Below, one piece after another: positions 1 to 5,890 of a DNA stretch of 6,012 bases; the first letter of the stretch is position 1, and each line of letters begins with the position of its first letter. The DNA is taken from assembly GCA_019057975.1 (NCBI GenBank), contig JAHLWJ010000289.1:1-6012 (forward strand), in the 5' to 3' direction. The DNA comes from Promethearchaeota archaeon (lineage in GTDB: Archaea > Asgardarchaeota > Lokiarchaeia > Sigynarchaeales > SOKP01). A program made the translations under genes and the position numbers. The notes beneath the pieces are model-generated. The model had not been told where the DNA came from. It ran no database searches and saw only the letters and a program-made list of their open reading frames with translations.

Positions 1-233
1 ACCGTTTCATCACAAGGAAGAAATCAGATTTAATCAAATTAGAAAAAAAAGAAAAATTCATAAGGAATAATATTGATTTTTTTTTAGATTATTTTAAAAT
101 TAATGATCGGCAAAGCTGGAATTTTAAAAAAGGATTCGTTATTAAGTATAACTTTCCTAGTGCTTATGTTAAGGATATTGAAGCTGATTTTATTTTTCAA
201 AGTGATTTAGAAAATTATTTAAAAAATCAATAA
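1..233 (+). CDS. C-terminal end of an unidentified protein (5' end outside the window)
   Basis: An open frame enters from the left edge (first full codon at position 3) and ends at TAA 231-233, giving 76 codons. The peptide is rich in Lys, Asp and Phe, with a charged stretch (KSDLIKLEKKEKFIR) followed by a more ordered, beta-like stretch (GFVIKYNFPSAYVKDIEADF) and a short helical tail ending in YLKNQ. I do not recognise the family, and no catalytic motif is visible in the part present. The gene converges on the AbiTii-like gene with a 54-bp gap. That it is coding rests on an uninterrupted frame of biased, protein-like composition in an AT-rich region where chance frames of this length are uncommon. 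Function cannot be assigned. Confidence 0.6.
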   Translation, partial: RFITRKKSDLIKLEKKEKFIRNNIDFFLDYFKINDRQSWNFKKGFVIKYNFPSAYVKDIEADFIFQSDLENYLKNQ

Positions 234-287
234 TATAGTAATTGAAGATTATCCATGTAGTCCTTTTAAATTACATCTAAAATAAAA

Positions 288-1301
288 TCAATCTTTTAAT
301 GAGAGAATATCACCTATTAATAGGTAAGTATACAATACAATTCGAGTAGCTTCATCTTTAGAGACAATCGTTGTGTGAGTACCCTTATTTGATGCTTTAT
401 AAGTACTGTATAACCTATCTTCAAGGTATTGTAACTGAGAACCAACAATAGATGTAAAACTCTTGGATTTACTAGCTCCAATTATAAATTCTATGATTCG
501 GTTTATATAATGGGCACTATCCAGTTTAATAATTTTTTCATTTCCCTCAATTTCTTTTTTTTTTTCTTCAATGGGAGGATAAACAGTATTTGCTAAGTCT
601 TCTAAAATTCTTCTACAACTATGAACAGCATTTGACCAATCCTCAGTATTCTCTGAATTCAAATTATCATATACGGCATTAAAGCGTTTGACAGATTCCG
701 GTACTAATTTACCTATTTTTTTATCTACTTTTTCTCGAATATTAGCAAAGATATCATCTGCTATATTGGAATATTCTAATTCAAGATACTTTTGCAAAAC
801 ATATTGATAGATAAATGAACGTCGGCTTGCTAATCTCTGTGATGCAATAATGTTTCTTTCGCGGATATCTGTACGTTCCTTCCAATTTCCAGTGTATGTT
901 CTCGGGCTTTGTTGTGGATTTGCAGAAGAAAACGATATATCGGCATCCTTAGCTACTTCAATAGCTATTCTATTAAAATCTAATTCTCCCTCAAGTTGTT
1001 CAATCGATTCGTGATATATATATTGTGTACTATCTTCAGACTTGAGCCTGTTAGCTTTAATGCCTAATTTCCATTTATCCTTAGGAACAAATCCACTGGG
1101 ACTAGTTGGATATCCAGAAATTTCATATCCCATAATTTCTGTCATCTCAAAATCATTAATAAGTCTAACGAGACGAGCGGTCTTGAGGGCTATGTTGGAT
1201 AACGGTATTTCGCTTAATTCAATATTTTTAATAATTTCTTCTGATAATCTTAATGCCTCATTAAGAGCTTTTTTAGTAGCCGGAATTTTCTCATCTGACA
1301 A
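288..1301 (-). CDS. AbiTii-domain protein with HEPN/DUF4145-like C-terminal half
   Basis: The protein has 337 residues. Residues about 13-70 fit the AbiTii N-terminal domain named after an abortive-infection protein: an amphipathic helix, a 'PLSNIALKTARLVRLI' segment, then 'EIMGYEISGYP'. Residues about 135-205 are charged and helical. Residues about 205-335 look like an all-helical HEPN/DUF4145-type domain, with 'AVHSCRRILEDLAN' (225-238) and 'NKGTH' (305-309) before a last helix. A classical HEPN R-x4-6-H ribonuclease motif is not obvious, so RNase activity is unproven. The start is TTG (1299-1301): an in-frame stop lies two codons upstream, the next Met is residue 53 inside the conserved domain, and an AGAGGGA Shine-Dalgarno (1308-1314) sits 6 nt away. 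It is divergent from the nucleotidyltransferase gene with a 150-bp shared control region. A role in phage or element defence is inferred from the domain and its neighbours. Confidence 0.8.
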   Translation of the reverse strand: MSDEKIPATKKALNEALRLSEEIIKNIELSEIPLSNIALKTARLVRLINDFEMTEIMGYEISGYPTSPSGFVPKDKWKLGIKANRLKSEDSTQYIYHESIEQLEGELDFNRIAIEVAKDADISFSSANPQQSPRTYTGNWKERTDIRERNIIASQRLASRRSFIYQYVLQKYLELEYSNIADDIFANIREKVDKKIGKLVPESVKRFNAVYDNLNSENTEDWSNAVHSCRRILEDLANTVYPPIEEKKKEIEGNEKIIKLDSAHYINRIIEFIIGASKSKSFTSIVGSQLQYLEDRLYSTYKASNKGTHTTIVSKDEATRIVLYTYLLIGDILSLKD

Positions 1302-1307
1302 GTACTA

Positions 1308-1314
1308 TCCCTCT
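1308..1314 (-). promoter_or_regulatory. Ribosome binding site that fixes a TTG start
   Basis: On the minus strand AGAGGGA lies 6 nt before the TTG codon at 1299-1301. Because a stop codon is two codons upstream and no ATG precedes the conserved N-terminal domain, this site supports TTG as the true start of the AbiTii-like gene. Confidence 0.6.
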
Positions 1315-1350
1315 TTTTCCAATAAATAATCTGGATTTACATTATTTTAA

Positions 1351-1368
1351 GAAAAACGAGTATAAAAA
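1351..1368 (+). promoter_or_regulatory. Candidate archaeal BRE/TATA promoter of the nucleotidyltransferase gene
   Basis: A purine-rich GAAAAACGAG (1351-1360) is followed directly by TATAAAAA (1361-1368). This is the arrangement expected of an archaeal BRE and TATA box. Transcription would start near 1388-1393, leaving a leader of about 60 nt that contains the Shine-Dalgarno AAAGGTG. The region is AT-rich, so chance matches are possible. The purine run before the box is what raises it above background. Confidence 0.4.
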
Positions 1369-1370
1369 TT

Positions 1371-1392
1371 TTAAGTTAAAGTTAAAACTTAA
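1371..1392. repeat. Perfect 7-bp inverted repeat overlapping the predicted transcription start; possible operator
   Basis: TTAAGTT (1371-1377) and AACTTAA (1386-1392) are perfect reverse complements separated by 8 nt. The 22-bp site begins three bases after the TATA-like box of the nucleotidyltransferase gene and spans its expected start site. A repressor bound here could control that gene and perhaps the divergent AbiTii-like gene. The arms are AT-rich, so it could be fortuitous. Confidence 0.35.
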
Positions 1393-1438
1393 TAATTCAT
1401 TCAAAATATACAAGATAAATTTCAAGATAAGGATCATT

Positions 1439-1445
1439 AAAGGTG
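1439..1445 (+). promoter_or_regulatory. Shine-Dalgarno deciding the start of the nucleotidyltransferase gene
   Basis: AAAGGTG matches the anti-Shine-Dalgarno sequence and stands 6 nt before ATG 1452-1454. It overlaps the alternative in-frame GTG (1443-1445), which therefore is unlikely to be the initiation codon. Confidence 0.6.
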
Positions 1446-1451
1446 CAAACT

Positions 1452-1811
1452 ATGGCTGAAAGGCGCGAATATGCTCAAAGATATAAAAAACTATGGAAAT
1501 CACTTTCAGGATGGTTAAAAAATAGTTCTGGATGGAAGATTGGAGGTGTAGCTAAAGAAGGTTCACGTCGAGAAGGTGATTTTAAGAATAAGAGCGATTT
1601 AGATATGGACTTTTGGATTTCAGAACCTTATCAAAAGCAAAAGGTTTATGAAGACATAATCCCCAAATTGCGTAAAGATTATGAAGGAAGCCAAGTACAG
1701 AAGGGTAGGTCCGAAAATGTAATTAAATTCGCTCAGAATGGTCTCAAGGTTGATATTGTCCTATTACCAAAAAAGAAATTTCGGGAGAAAAGAGAAAAAT
1801 ATAAAAAGTAG
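1452..1811 (+). CDS. Minimal nucleotidyltransferase (MNT/CD-NTase-like core)
   Basis: From the ATG at 1452 the protein has 119 residues. It shows the signature of the polymerase-beta-type nucleotidyltransferase fold: 'GSRREGDFKNKSDLDMDFWI' gives the G-S (residues 37-38) and D-x-D (D49, D51) that bind nucleotide and metal, and 'LKVDIVLLP' supplies the third acidic residue (D101). The frame also allows GTG at 1443, but that triplet lies inside the Shine-Dalgarno AAAGGTG (1439-1445), which is 6 nt from the ATG, so I prefer ATG. The protein ends in a Lys-rich tail (KKKFREKREKYKK) with no helical substrate-recognition domain. It may be a stand-alone module like the MNT antitoxin of MNT/HEPN pairs, or a truncated larger enzyme. 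It is divergent from an AbiTii/HEPN-like gene, which fits either reading. Substrate and product are unknown. Confidence 0.75.
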   Translation: MAERREYAQRYKKLWKSLSGWLKNSSGWKIGGVAKEGSRREGDFKNKSDLDMDFWISEPYQKQKVYEDIIPKLRKDYEGSQVQKGRSENVIKFAQNGLKVDIVLLPKKKFREKREKYKK

Positions 1812-2106
1812 ATTGGAAAAATTACTTGCAATTCAGAGTCTATTCCAAAAATTGAATATCCTAGAAATTAAAGATAAAGATATCAAATTGGTTCTAAATT
1901 AACACCTATAGAAGTTAGTCTAGAAGCTCGATCCTTACAATTATTAAAAAAGTCTAAAGTATTTTTCTTGATCTCTTCCTGTCGTTTATTATTAGTCGTC
2001 CACTCCTTAAAAATCTCAACAAATTTATTTAATCCTTAACAAATATGTGTAATATTAAAAGAAAATTAATTTCTATATTATACGATAAATCGATATTTGT
2101 ATTAAG
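1812..2106. other. 295-bp gap between the nucleotidyltransferase and PRTase genes, with a possible gene remnant
   Basis: No convincing gene lies here on the plus strand. Reading past the TAG at 1809-1811 gives only 26 more codons before the next stop, with no recognisable nucleotidyltransferase sequence. On the minus strand 1883-2035 is open for 50 codons (from GLNKFVEIFKEW to SRLTSIGVNLEPI, stop TGA at 1883-1885). Its composition is convincingly protein-like and helical, but it has no ATG, GTG or TTG start, and a stop bounds it upstream at 2036-2038. It may be the tail of a decayed gene. The right part (2040-2106) carries the promoter of the next gene. Confidence 0.4.
2074..2082 (+). promoter_or_regulatory. 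Candidate TATA box for a leaderless transcript of the PRTase gene
   Basis: TATATTATA lies 24-32 nt before the ATG at 2107, and no Shine-Dalgarno sequence precedes that ATG (TATTAAG only). This spacing fits archaeal leaderless transcription starting at or next to the start codon. A small palindrome, CGATAAATCG (2083-2092), follows immediately. Confidence 0.4.
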
Positions 2107-3489
2107 ATGTATGAAGAAAAATTTGAATTTTACAAGAAATTAATTCTTGATAAACTATATTTTCTAACAAGAAGGAGTATAGTGGAATCGAAGGGTTGGT
2201 ACCATTTGTATGAAAAAGAAGAGCTTGTCCAAAATCCGCCTGAAGATGATACTTATATTATAGATGCTGCCTGGGGAGATTTAATATCAAAATATTATGT
2301 AGAAGAAATAGCCCGGATGATTAGATTTACATTACAAGGATTGATTAGATATGAAGTAGCAAATGGGCCTTCTATAACTATTACTTTTAATGAACTACTA
2401 ATTCCGGTTTTAATTGCTCAATTTGAATATGAAAGGAGTGGGGAACGAGGCATGGATTACGATTACTTACGAGATTTCGTTGCGGATCATCATGAAATTA
2501 TTATATCCGAGAATGATATTGATACGGTTATGGCTATATTGGGTAACATGAATTACTTAAATATAACGCATACAGTTTCAGGATCTATTGTATACATCGG
2601 AATGAGAGATACTGGTAAAGTTAAGGCAATAAAAAGTAGACATAAAAGTCCCATTGAAAATGCAATAAAAAGATTAGCACCCCGTCTATTTGAATTTGAT
2701 TATTATGAAAAAAATATAAATTCTTGTTCATTAAGATTAAAAAATTGGGTTGATCAGTTCGAAGACGAAAAGGAAAAGTTGGCAGCCCTTTTCCTAGTGG
2801 AGAATTTACACATTGTTACAAATGAAATGTCTAATCAGATCTGGTTAGATTACTTTAATGAAAATCTGAGTAACCTCAATCAAGATAATATATTTTATTG
2901 TGCAGCAGGAGGTCCTGGAAGTAGTGGAGAAGCTTGGCGACACAAGTTTATTCGTGCGATTGATTTTGGAAAACAGCAAAGCCGTACACTAAAGGCAATA
3001 CAAGAAAAAATAGAAGAGTCATATTGGGAAGAAAAATATATAATATTCTTCGATGACATAATAGGTTCTGGAGATCAATTTAAAAATTTCTTTGAAGAAT
3101 ATTTAATGACTAATACTGGTACATCTTATGAATTGCTAGATCAATTTGAAAGTGTAAATATAATATATTTTGTTGTCGTAGCAACCAAAGAAGGAATCAA
3201 TTATATTACTCGAAATACTCCTTTACAAGAAGAAAATATAAAATATGGGTATTTATTAAATAAACTTTTTGACCCAACAAATCCCACATGGAAAAAGACT
3301 ACCCCTGTTTCAAGAGAAGTATGTTTGCAAACCTGTCAGAAATACGGTGAAACTTTATATCCTGAGTATCCACTTGGATTTCTTGATTCTCAACTCTTGG
3401 TTGCGTTTCAAGATCATACACCAGATAATACAATACCAGTATTATGGATGTCTGAAGACTCAAATTGGGAAGCATTATTAAGAAGATAA
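2107..3489 (+). CDS. Phosphoribosyltransferase-like conflict-system protein (PRTase-CE type)
   Basis: The protein has 460 residues. The C-terminal part (about 185-455) resembles the PRTase-CE family described from comparative genomics of prokaryotic conflict systems. Residues 312-323 'IIFFDDIIGSGD' form the hydrophobic strand, acidic pair (D316, D317) and G-S-G loop typical of the PRPP-binding motif of type I phosphoribosyltransferases. Residues 423-447 ('LGFLDSQLLVAF..HTPDNTIPVLW') match the conserved end of the family. 'GGPGSSGE' (268-275) may be a second phosphate-binding loop. The N-terminal part (1-183) is less clear: residues about 115-165 have a winged-helix-like pattern, which could be a sensor or DNA-binding module. 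No signal peptide or membrane segment is seen, so it is likely cytoplasmic. It starts at ATG with no Shine-Dalgarno. Substrate is unknown; a role as effector or regulator in defence is inferred from family context and from the AbiTii and nucleotidyltransferase genes upstream. Confidence 0.7.
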   Translation: MYEEKFEFYKKLILDKLYFLTRRSIVESKGWYHLYEKEELVQNPPEDDTYIIDAAWGDLISKYYVEEIARMIRFTLQGLIRYEVANGPSITITFNELLIPVLIAQFEYERSGERGMDYDYLRDFVADHHEIIISENDIDTVMAILGNMNYLNITHTVSGSIVYIGMRDTGKVKAIKSRHKSPIENAIKRLAPRLFEFDYYEKNINSCSLRLKNWVDQFEDEKEKLAALFLVENLHIVTNEMSNQIWLDYFNENLSNLNQDNIFYCAAGGPGSSGEAWRHKFIRAIDFGKQQSRTLKAIQEKIEESYWEEKYIIFFDDIIGSGDQFKNFFEEYLMTNTGTSYELLDQFESVNIIYFVVVATKEGINYITRNTPLQEENIKYGYLLNKLFDPTNPTWKKTTPVSREVCLQTCQKYGETLYPEYPLGFLDSQLLVAFQDHTPDNTIPVLWMSEDSNWEALLRR

Positions 3490-3528
3490 TTTAATAGGAA
3501 AAAAAGAAAAGATAACTCTAAGATATGA

Positions 3529-3576
3529 ATACTTAAATTGAAAAGAAAAATAAAAAGAGTTTGTGAATTTAAGTAT
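3529..3576. repeat. 11-bp perfect inverted repeat spanning the end of the ahcY remnant; possible bidirectional terminator
   Basis: ATACTTAAATT (3529-3539) is the exact reverse complement of AATTTAAGTAT (3566-3576), with a 26-nt A-rich loop. The right arm contains the stop codon of the ahcY remnant (TAA on the minus strand at 3569-3571). It sits between convergent gene ends, 40 bp after the PRTase stop, so it could form a weak hairpin at transcript ends. The stem is almost all A/T. A third copy in direct orientation lies at 3880-3890. Confidence 0.4.
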
Positions 3577-3806
3577 CTTCTTCGTAGCCATGAATGTAGT
3601 TATATTATTCTTCGGTTAGAGTGTCTATTTTTATACTCATGGCATCAAGCTTCAAAATTCTCACTTTATCATCAATATAAGTTTGTACATCAACTATTCT
3701 GGGTTTAATATTTTTTTTATTTTGAACAATATACTCAGACATCAAAGCTTGAAGACCAAATGACATTTTTCCTCGAAATATACCTCTTGATGAACAATTC
3801 TGGAAG
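3569..3806 (-). pseudogene. ahcY: Degraded 3'-terminal fragment of S-adenosylhomocysteine hydrolase
   Basis: Read on the minus strand, 3569-3766 gives MSFGLQALMSEYIV..NKKNI, then VDV..YIDDKV, then LKLDAMSIKID and YNYIHGYEEDT. This is the conserved C-terminal region of archaeal-type SAHH ('MSFANQALSAEYL' in normal enzymes). An in-frame TAA (3605-3607) replaces the Gln codon of the intact copy. Upstream, 3767-3806 still resembles '..LVNLAAAEGHP..' (NCSSRG) but with lost codons and a frame change; weak similarity (ISLL for IYLL) may reach 3836. Over the 43 codons shared with the intact gene end at 5882-6010, I counted by eye 27 of 42 amino acids and 91 of 129 bases identical. No start or N-terminal domains are present, so it cannot make an enzyme. 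It marks a former end of ahcY. Confidence 0.88.
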
Positions 3807-4092
3807 GTTTTTTATGGTTACAAATAGTAGAGAAATGATTTCAAAAATCCAAGAATAGAATCATATGAAATTAATATTGATACTTAAATTAATAATGTAG
3901 TTCACTTCATTTTTTTTTTTTCATTTAAATAGATTTGATATTAATATATTATGGAATTAAGTAATATTTCTTTTACAGTCATTTAGAGAAAATGTGAATA
4001 GTAAAGATTAAAAAATGAAAGGTAAACTACAAATTAGATTACCACACTGTAGTTAAATGGTTTGCCCAAATTAAAAAATTAAAGGAATTATA
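3807..4092. other. Intergenic region upstream of the 585-aa gene
   Basis: About 290 bp of very AT-rich sequence with no gene I can support. It contains the second direct copy of ATACTTAAATT (3880-3890), a run of 12 T (3910-3921) that could end transcripts on the plus strand, a TATA-like AATATATT (3943-3950), a stem-loop-like inverted repeat (4025-4054) and the Shine-Dalgarno of the next gene (AAAGGA, 4081-4086). The leftmost 30 bp may be further decayed ahcY sequence. Confidence 0.5.
4025..4054. repeat. Inverted repeat in the presumed leader of the 585-aa gene
   Basis: AACTACA (4025-4031) and TGTAGTT (4048-4054) are perfect reverse complements with a 16-nt loop. The repeat ends 38 bp before the start codon at 4093. 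It could be an operator or an RNA hairpin controlling this gene. The arms are short, so confidence is low. Confidence 0.3.
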
Positions 4093-5850
4093 TTGAGAGA
4101 AGAACATCAGATGGATGAGAAAAAAAAGTTTTATTGTAGTAATAACCCAAGAAAAGTTTCAGAAAAAGTTTATAGTTCCGAAAATAATTTGATTTATATC
4201 AATCAAAAAGATGTTTTCATAAACCTAGTAACCGATCAAGCAGATGATAACGCTACAATATTAATAAAAGGATTAATAAGAATAATCCATAAAAATGAAT
4301 CTATAATTGTAAATCATATTCGAAAAATTGGTGAAAGCGATTGTTTTAATATCAAAAAATATGATGATGAGTTTCATCATTTTGATGGAGAAATCGGTAG
4401 AAGAAATATTGCAAGGATTCTGGGTATCGGTTATTCTAATTTTAAGCGGAATTGGGTAATGTCATTAAATAAAAATAAAAATATCGTTTTAAGATTCAAG
4501 TCCCTAGTAAAACTTGTTCATTCAACTAATAAATACTTACCAGATAATGTTAAAATTTCAGCGGATAACGCAATCTCTCAATATTTAGAAAAAACTGGAA
4601 AATTAAATGATTTAAGAATTCAAATTGCATTAATTTTCAATAGCTATGTGAATAACCCTTTAGGGTTTTCTGATATTTCTATACTGTTAGGAAAAAATAG
4701 GATGTATTTAAATCTGTTAAGCGAAAATTTAAAGGAAACTTTGGAATTTGAGCATATTAACAAATATATCATTTTACTCTCTTCAATTTTCTTATTAGAT
4801 GGAAAATCTTTTAGGAAAAACGACCTCAAGTTAAATGATCCTAAATCTCTTAGAGATCTGAAAAATAAAAGTTATAATTTGATACTTAATCTTATGCTAA
4901 AAAATATGGTGTTGAACGAAGAATTTATTGGAGAATTTGAGGTAATTTTTTACTCATTTCTAGCTTTAGCTGAGGATGAAGGAGAAAACTTTAACATTAA
5001 TGATTTTAGTAGAAAAATCACTAATAATCCAAAGGGAATCCTATTTTCAGCAAAACTTAAGGATGGATGGAAATTGTCCATCGAGCAATGCTTGATTATA
5101 AAAAAGTTACTACCCAGTCACAATAAATATTCGAAAGAAGCGAAAAACCTCTTAGAAAATTATATCAACTATCGAGAATCATTAAGAGCATCAGAATATC
5201 ATATTTATTGGCATAATGAAGAAGTTATCAGAGTACATTGTACTATATTGACAGTTAGAGATTTGTGCGTCAATATTTTGAATAATGTACCATTTCCTGT
5301 AGAATGTTTTATAAAAAATTTCCCCCCTGAATGGCACACATTTAATCGTCATCATATTTATCTTGCTGATAAAAAATCGATTGATCCTAATAGAATAATA
5401 CTTACAATAACTCAAAGCCACCCAACTCATGAAAGGCAAACTAAATTAATCAAAAATTTGTTGAACTGGAGGTTTAAAGGTATAAAAGAAATGCCTGTTT
5501 ATTACCAAAACATTAAGAAAGGGTGTAATAATTGGCTCAAATATCTCAAAAGAAGAGAATATATAGAAAAATATGGGATTGGATGGTTCATTTTGAAATA
5601 TCTAACTAATGAAAATGGTAGAAATCATTTCATTGAAAGATTTTATCCTACTGCATTTGAAAACAAGAAAAAAAATATCATTTATTTAAATGAACAAGAA
5701 AAAAAAGTCGTTGTATTGAATCTTGAAAAAAAAATCAAAGAAGTTATTAAAGATTGGGTAGATAAATACCCCAGATTAATCCCGAAATTACCAAAATATG
5801 CTAAATATATTTTTCCCGTCCAAATGCGGATTTATAAATATATTAATTAA
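4093..5850 (+). CDS. Uncharacterised 585-aa protein with an HNH-nuclease-like signature
   Basis: I do not recognise this protein as a whole. Residues 419-446 read RHHIYLADKKS, then DPNRIILTIT, then QSHPTHER. The order H420-H421-I, N433, H443 and H446, with a hydrophobic strand after the Asn, matches the core of HNH (beta-beta-alpha metal) endonucleases; the zinc-binding Cys pairs of many HNH proteins are absent. Residues 102-120 (RRNIARILGIGYSNFKRNW) look like a helix-turn-helix. Residues about 128-217 are helical with a pattern recalling one TFB/cyclin repeat (LPDNVKISADNAI, then IALIFNSYV, then FSDISILLG). The C-terminal 130 residues are strongly basic. The start is TTG 4093 with AAAGGA 6 nt upstream; ATG 4111 is the alternative. 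It is the only gene between the two ahcY 3' ends and its stop lies 31 bp from the ahcY stop. Lys, Ile and Asn codons rich in A/T dominate, giving a base use further from ahcY than the other genes. A mobility or defence role is inference. Confidence 0.65.
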   Translation: MREEHQMDEKKKFYCSNNPRKVSEKVYSSENNLIYINQKDVFINLVTDQADDNATILIKGLIRIIHKNESIIVNHIRKIGESDCFNIKKYDDEFHHFDGEIGRRNIARILGIGYSNFKRNWVMSLNKNKNIVLRFKSLVKLVHSTNKYLPDNVKISADNAISQYLEKTGKLNDLRIQIALIFNSYVNNPLGFSDISILLGKNRMYLNLLSENLKETLEFEHINKYIILLSSIFLLDGKSFRKNDLKLNDPKSLRDLKNKSYNLILNLMLKNMVLNEEFIGEFEVIFYSFLALAEDEGENFNINDFSRKITNNPKGILFSAKLKDGWKLSIEQCLIIKKLLPSHNKYSKEAKNLLENYINYRESLRASEYHIYWHNEEVIRVHCTILTVRDLCVNILNNVPFPVECFIKNFPPEWHTFNRHHIYLADKKSIDPNRIILTITQSHPTHERQTKLIKNLLNWRFKGIKEMPVYYQNIKKGCNNWLKYLKRREYIEKYGIGWFILKYLTNENGRNHFIERFYPTAFENKKKNIIYLNEQEKKVVVLNLEKKIKEVIKDWVDKYPRLIPKLPKYAKYIFPVQMRIYKYIN

Positions 5851-5876
5851 AAGATTAATAATAAAAAAAAAGATTA

Positions 5877-5890
5877 GGAATTTAAGTTCC
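5877..5890. repeat. Imperfect palindrome at the ahcY stop codon
   Basis: GGAATTTAAGTTCC is palindromic at 12 of 14 positions and includes the ahcY stop codon (TAA on the minus strand, 5882-5884). The remnant keeps the related GTGAATTTAAGTATC at the same place (3563-3577). It lies at the edge of the duplicated segment, so it could be the junction or recognition site of the insertion. It could equally be only the normal 3' end of the gene. Confidence 0.3.

Noticed and set aside
1042..1329. 95-codon open frame on the plus strand
   Set aside because: It lies antisense inside the well-supported AbiTii-like gene and its peptide has no recognisable features.
3269..3481. 70-codon open frame in another frame of the PRTase gene
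   Set aside because: It overlaps the conserved C-terminus of the PRTase-like protein and is a by-product of that coding sequence.
3709..3921. Runs of T (3709-3719 and 3910-3921) as clear terminators
   Set aside because: The first lies inside the ahcY remnant and arises from Lys/Asn codons on the other strand; the second has no stable stem before it, so it is only noted in the intergenic entry.
4644..4829. 61-codon minus-strand open frame
   Set aside because: It is antisense to the 585-aa gene, with low-complexity hydrophobic composition typical of the complement of an AT-rich gene.
5191..5439. 82-codon minus-strand open frame opposite the HNH-like region
   Set aside because: It is antisense to the best-conserved-looking part of the 585-aa protein; its own peptide shows no family motif.
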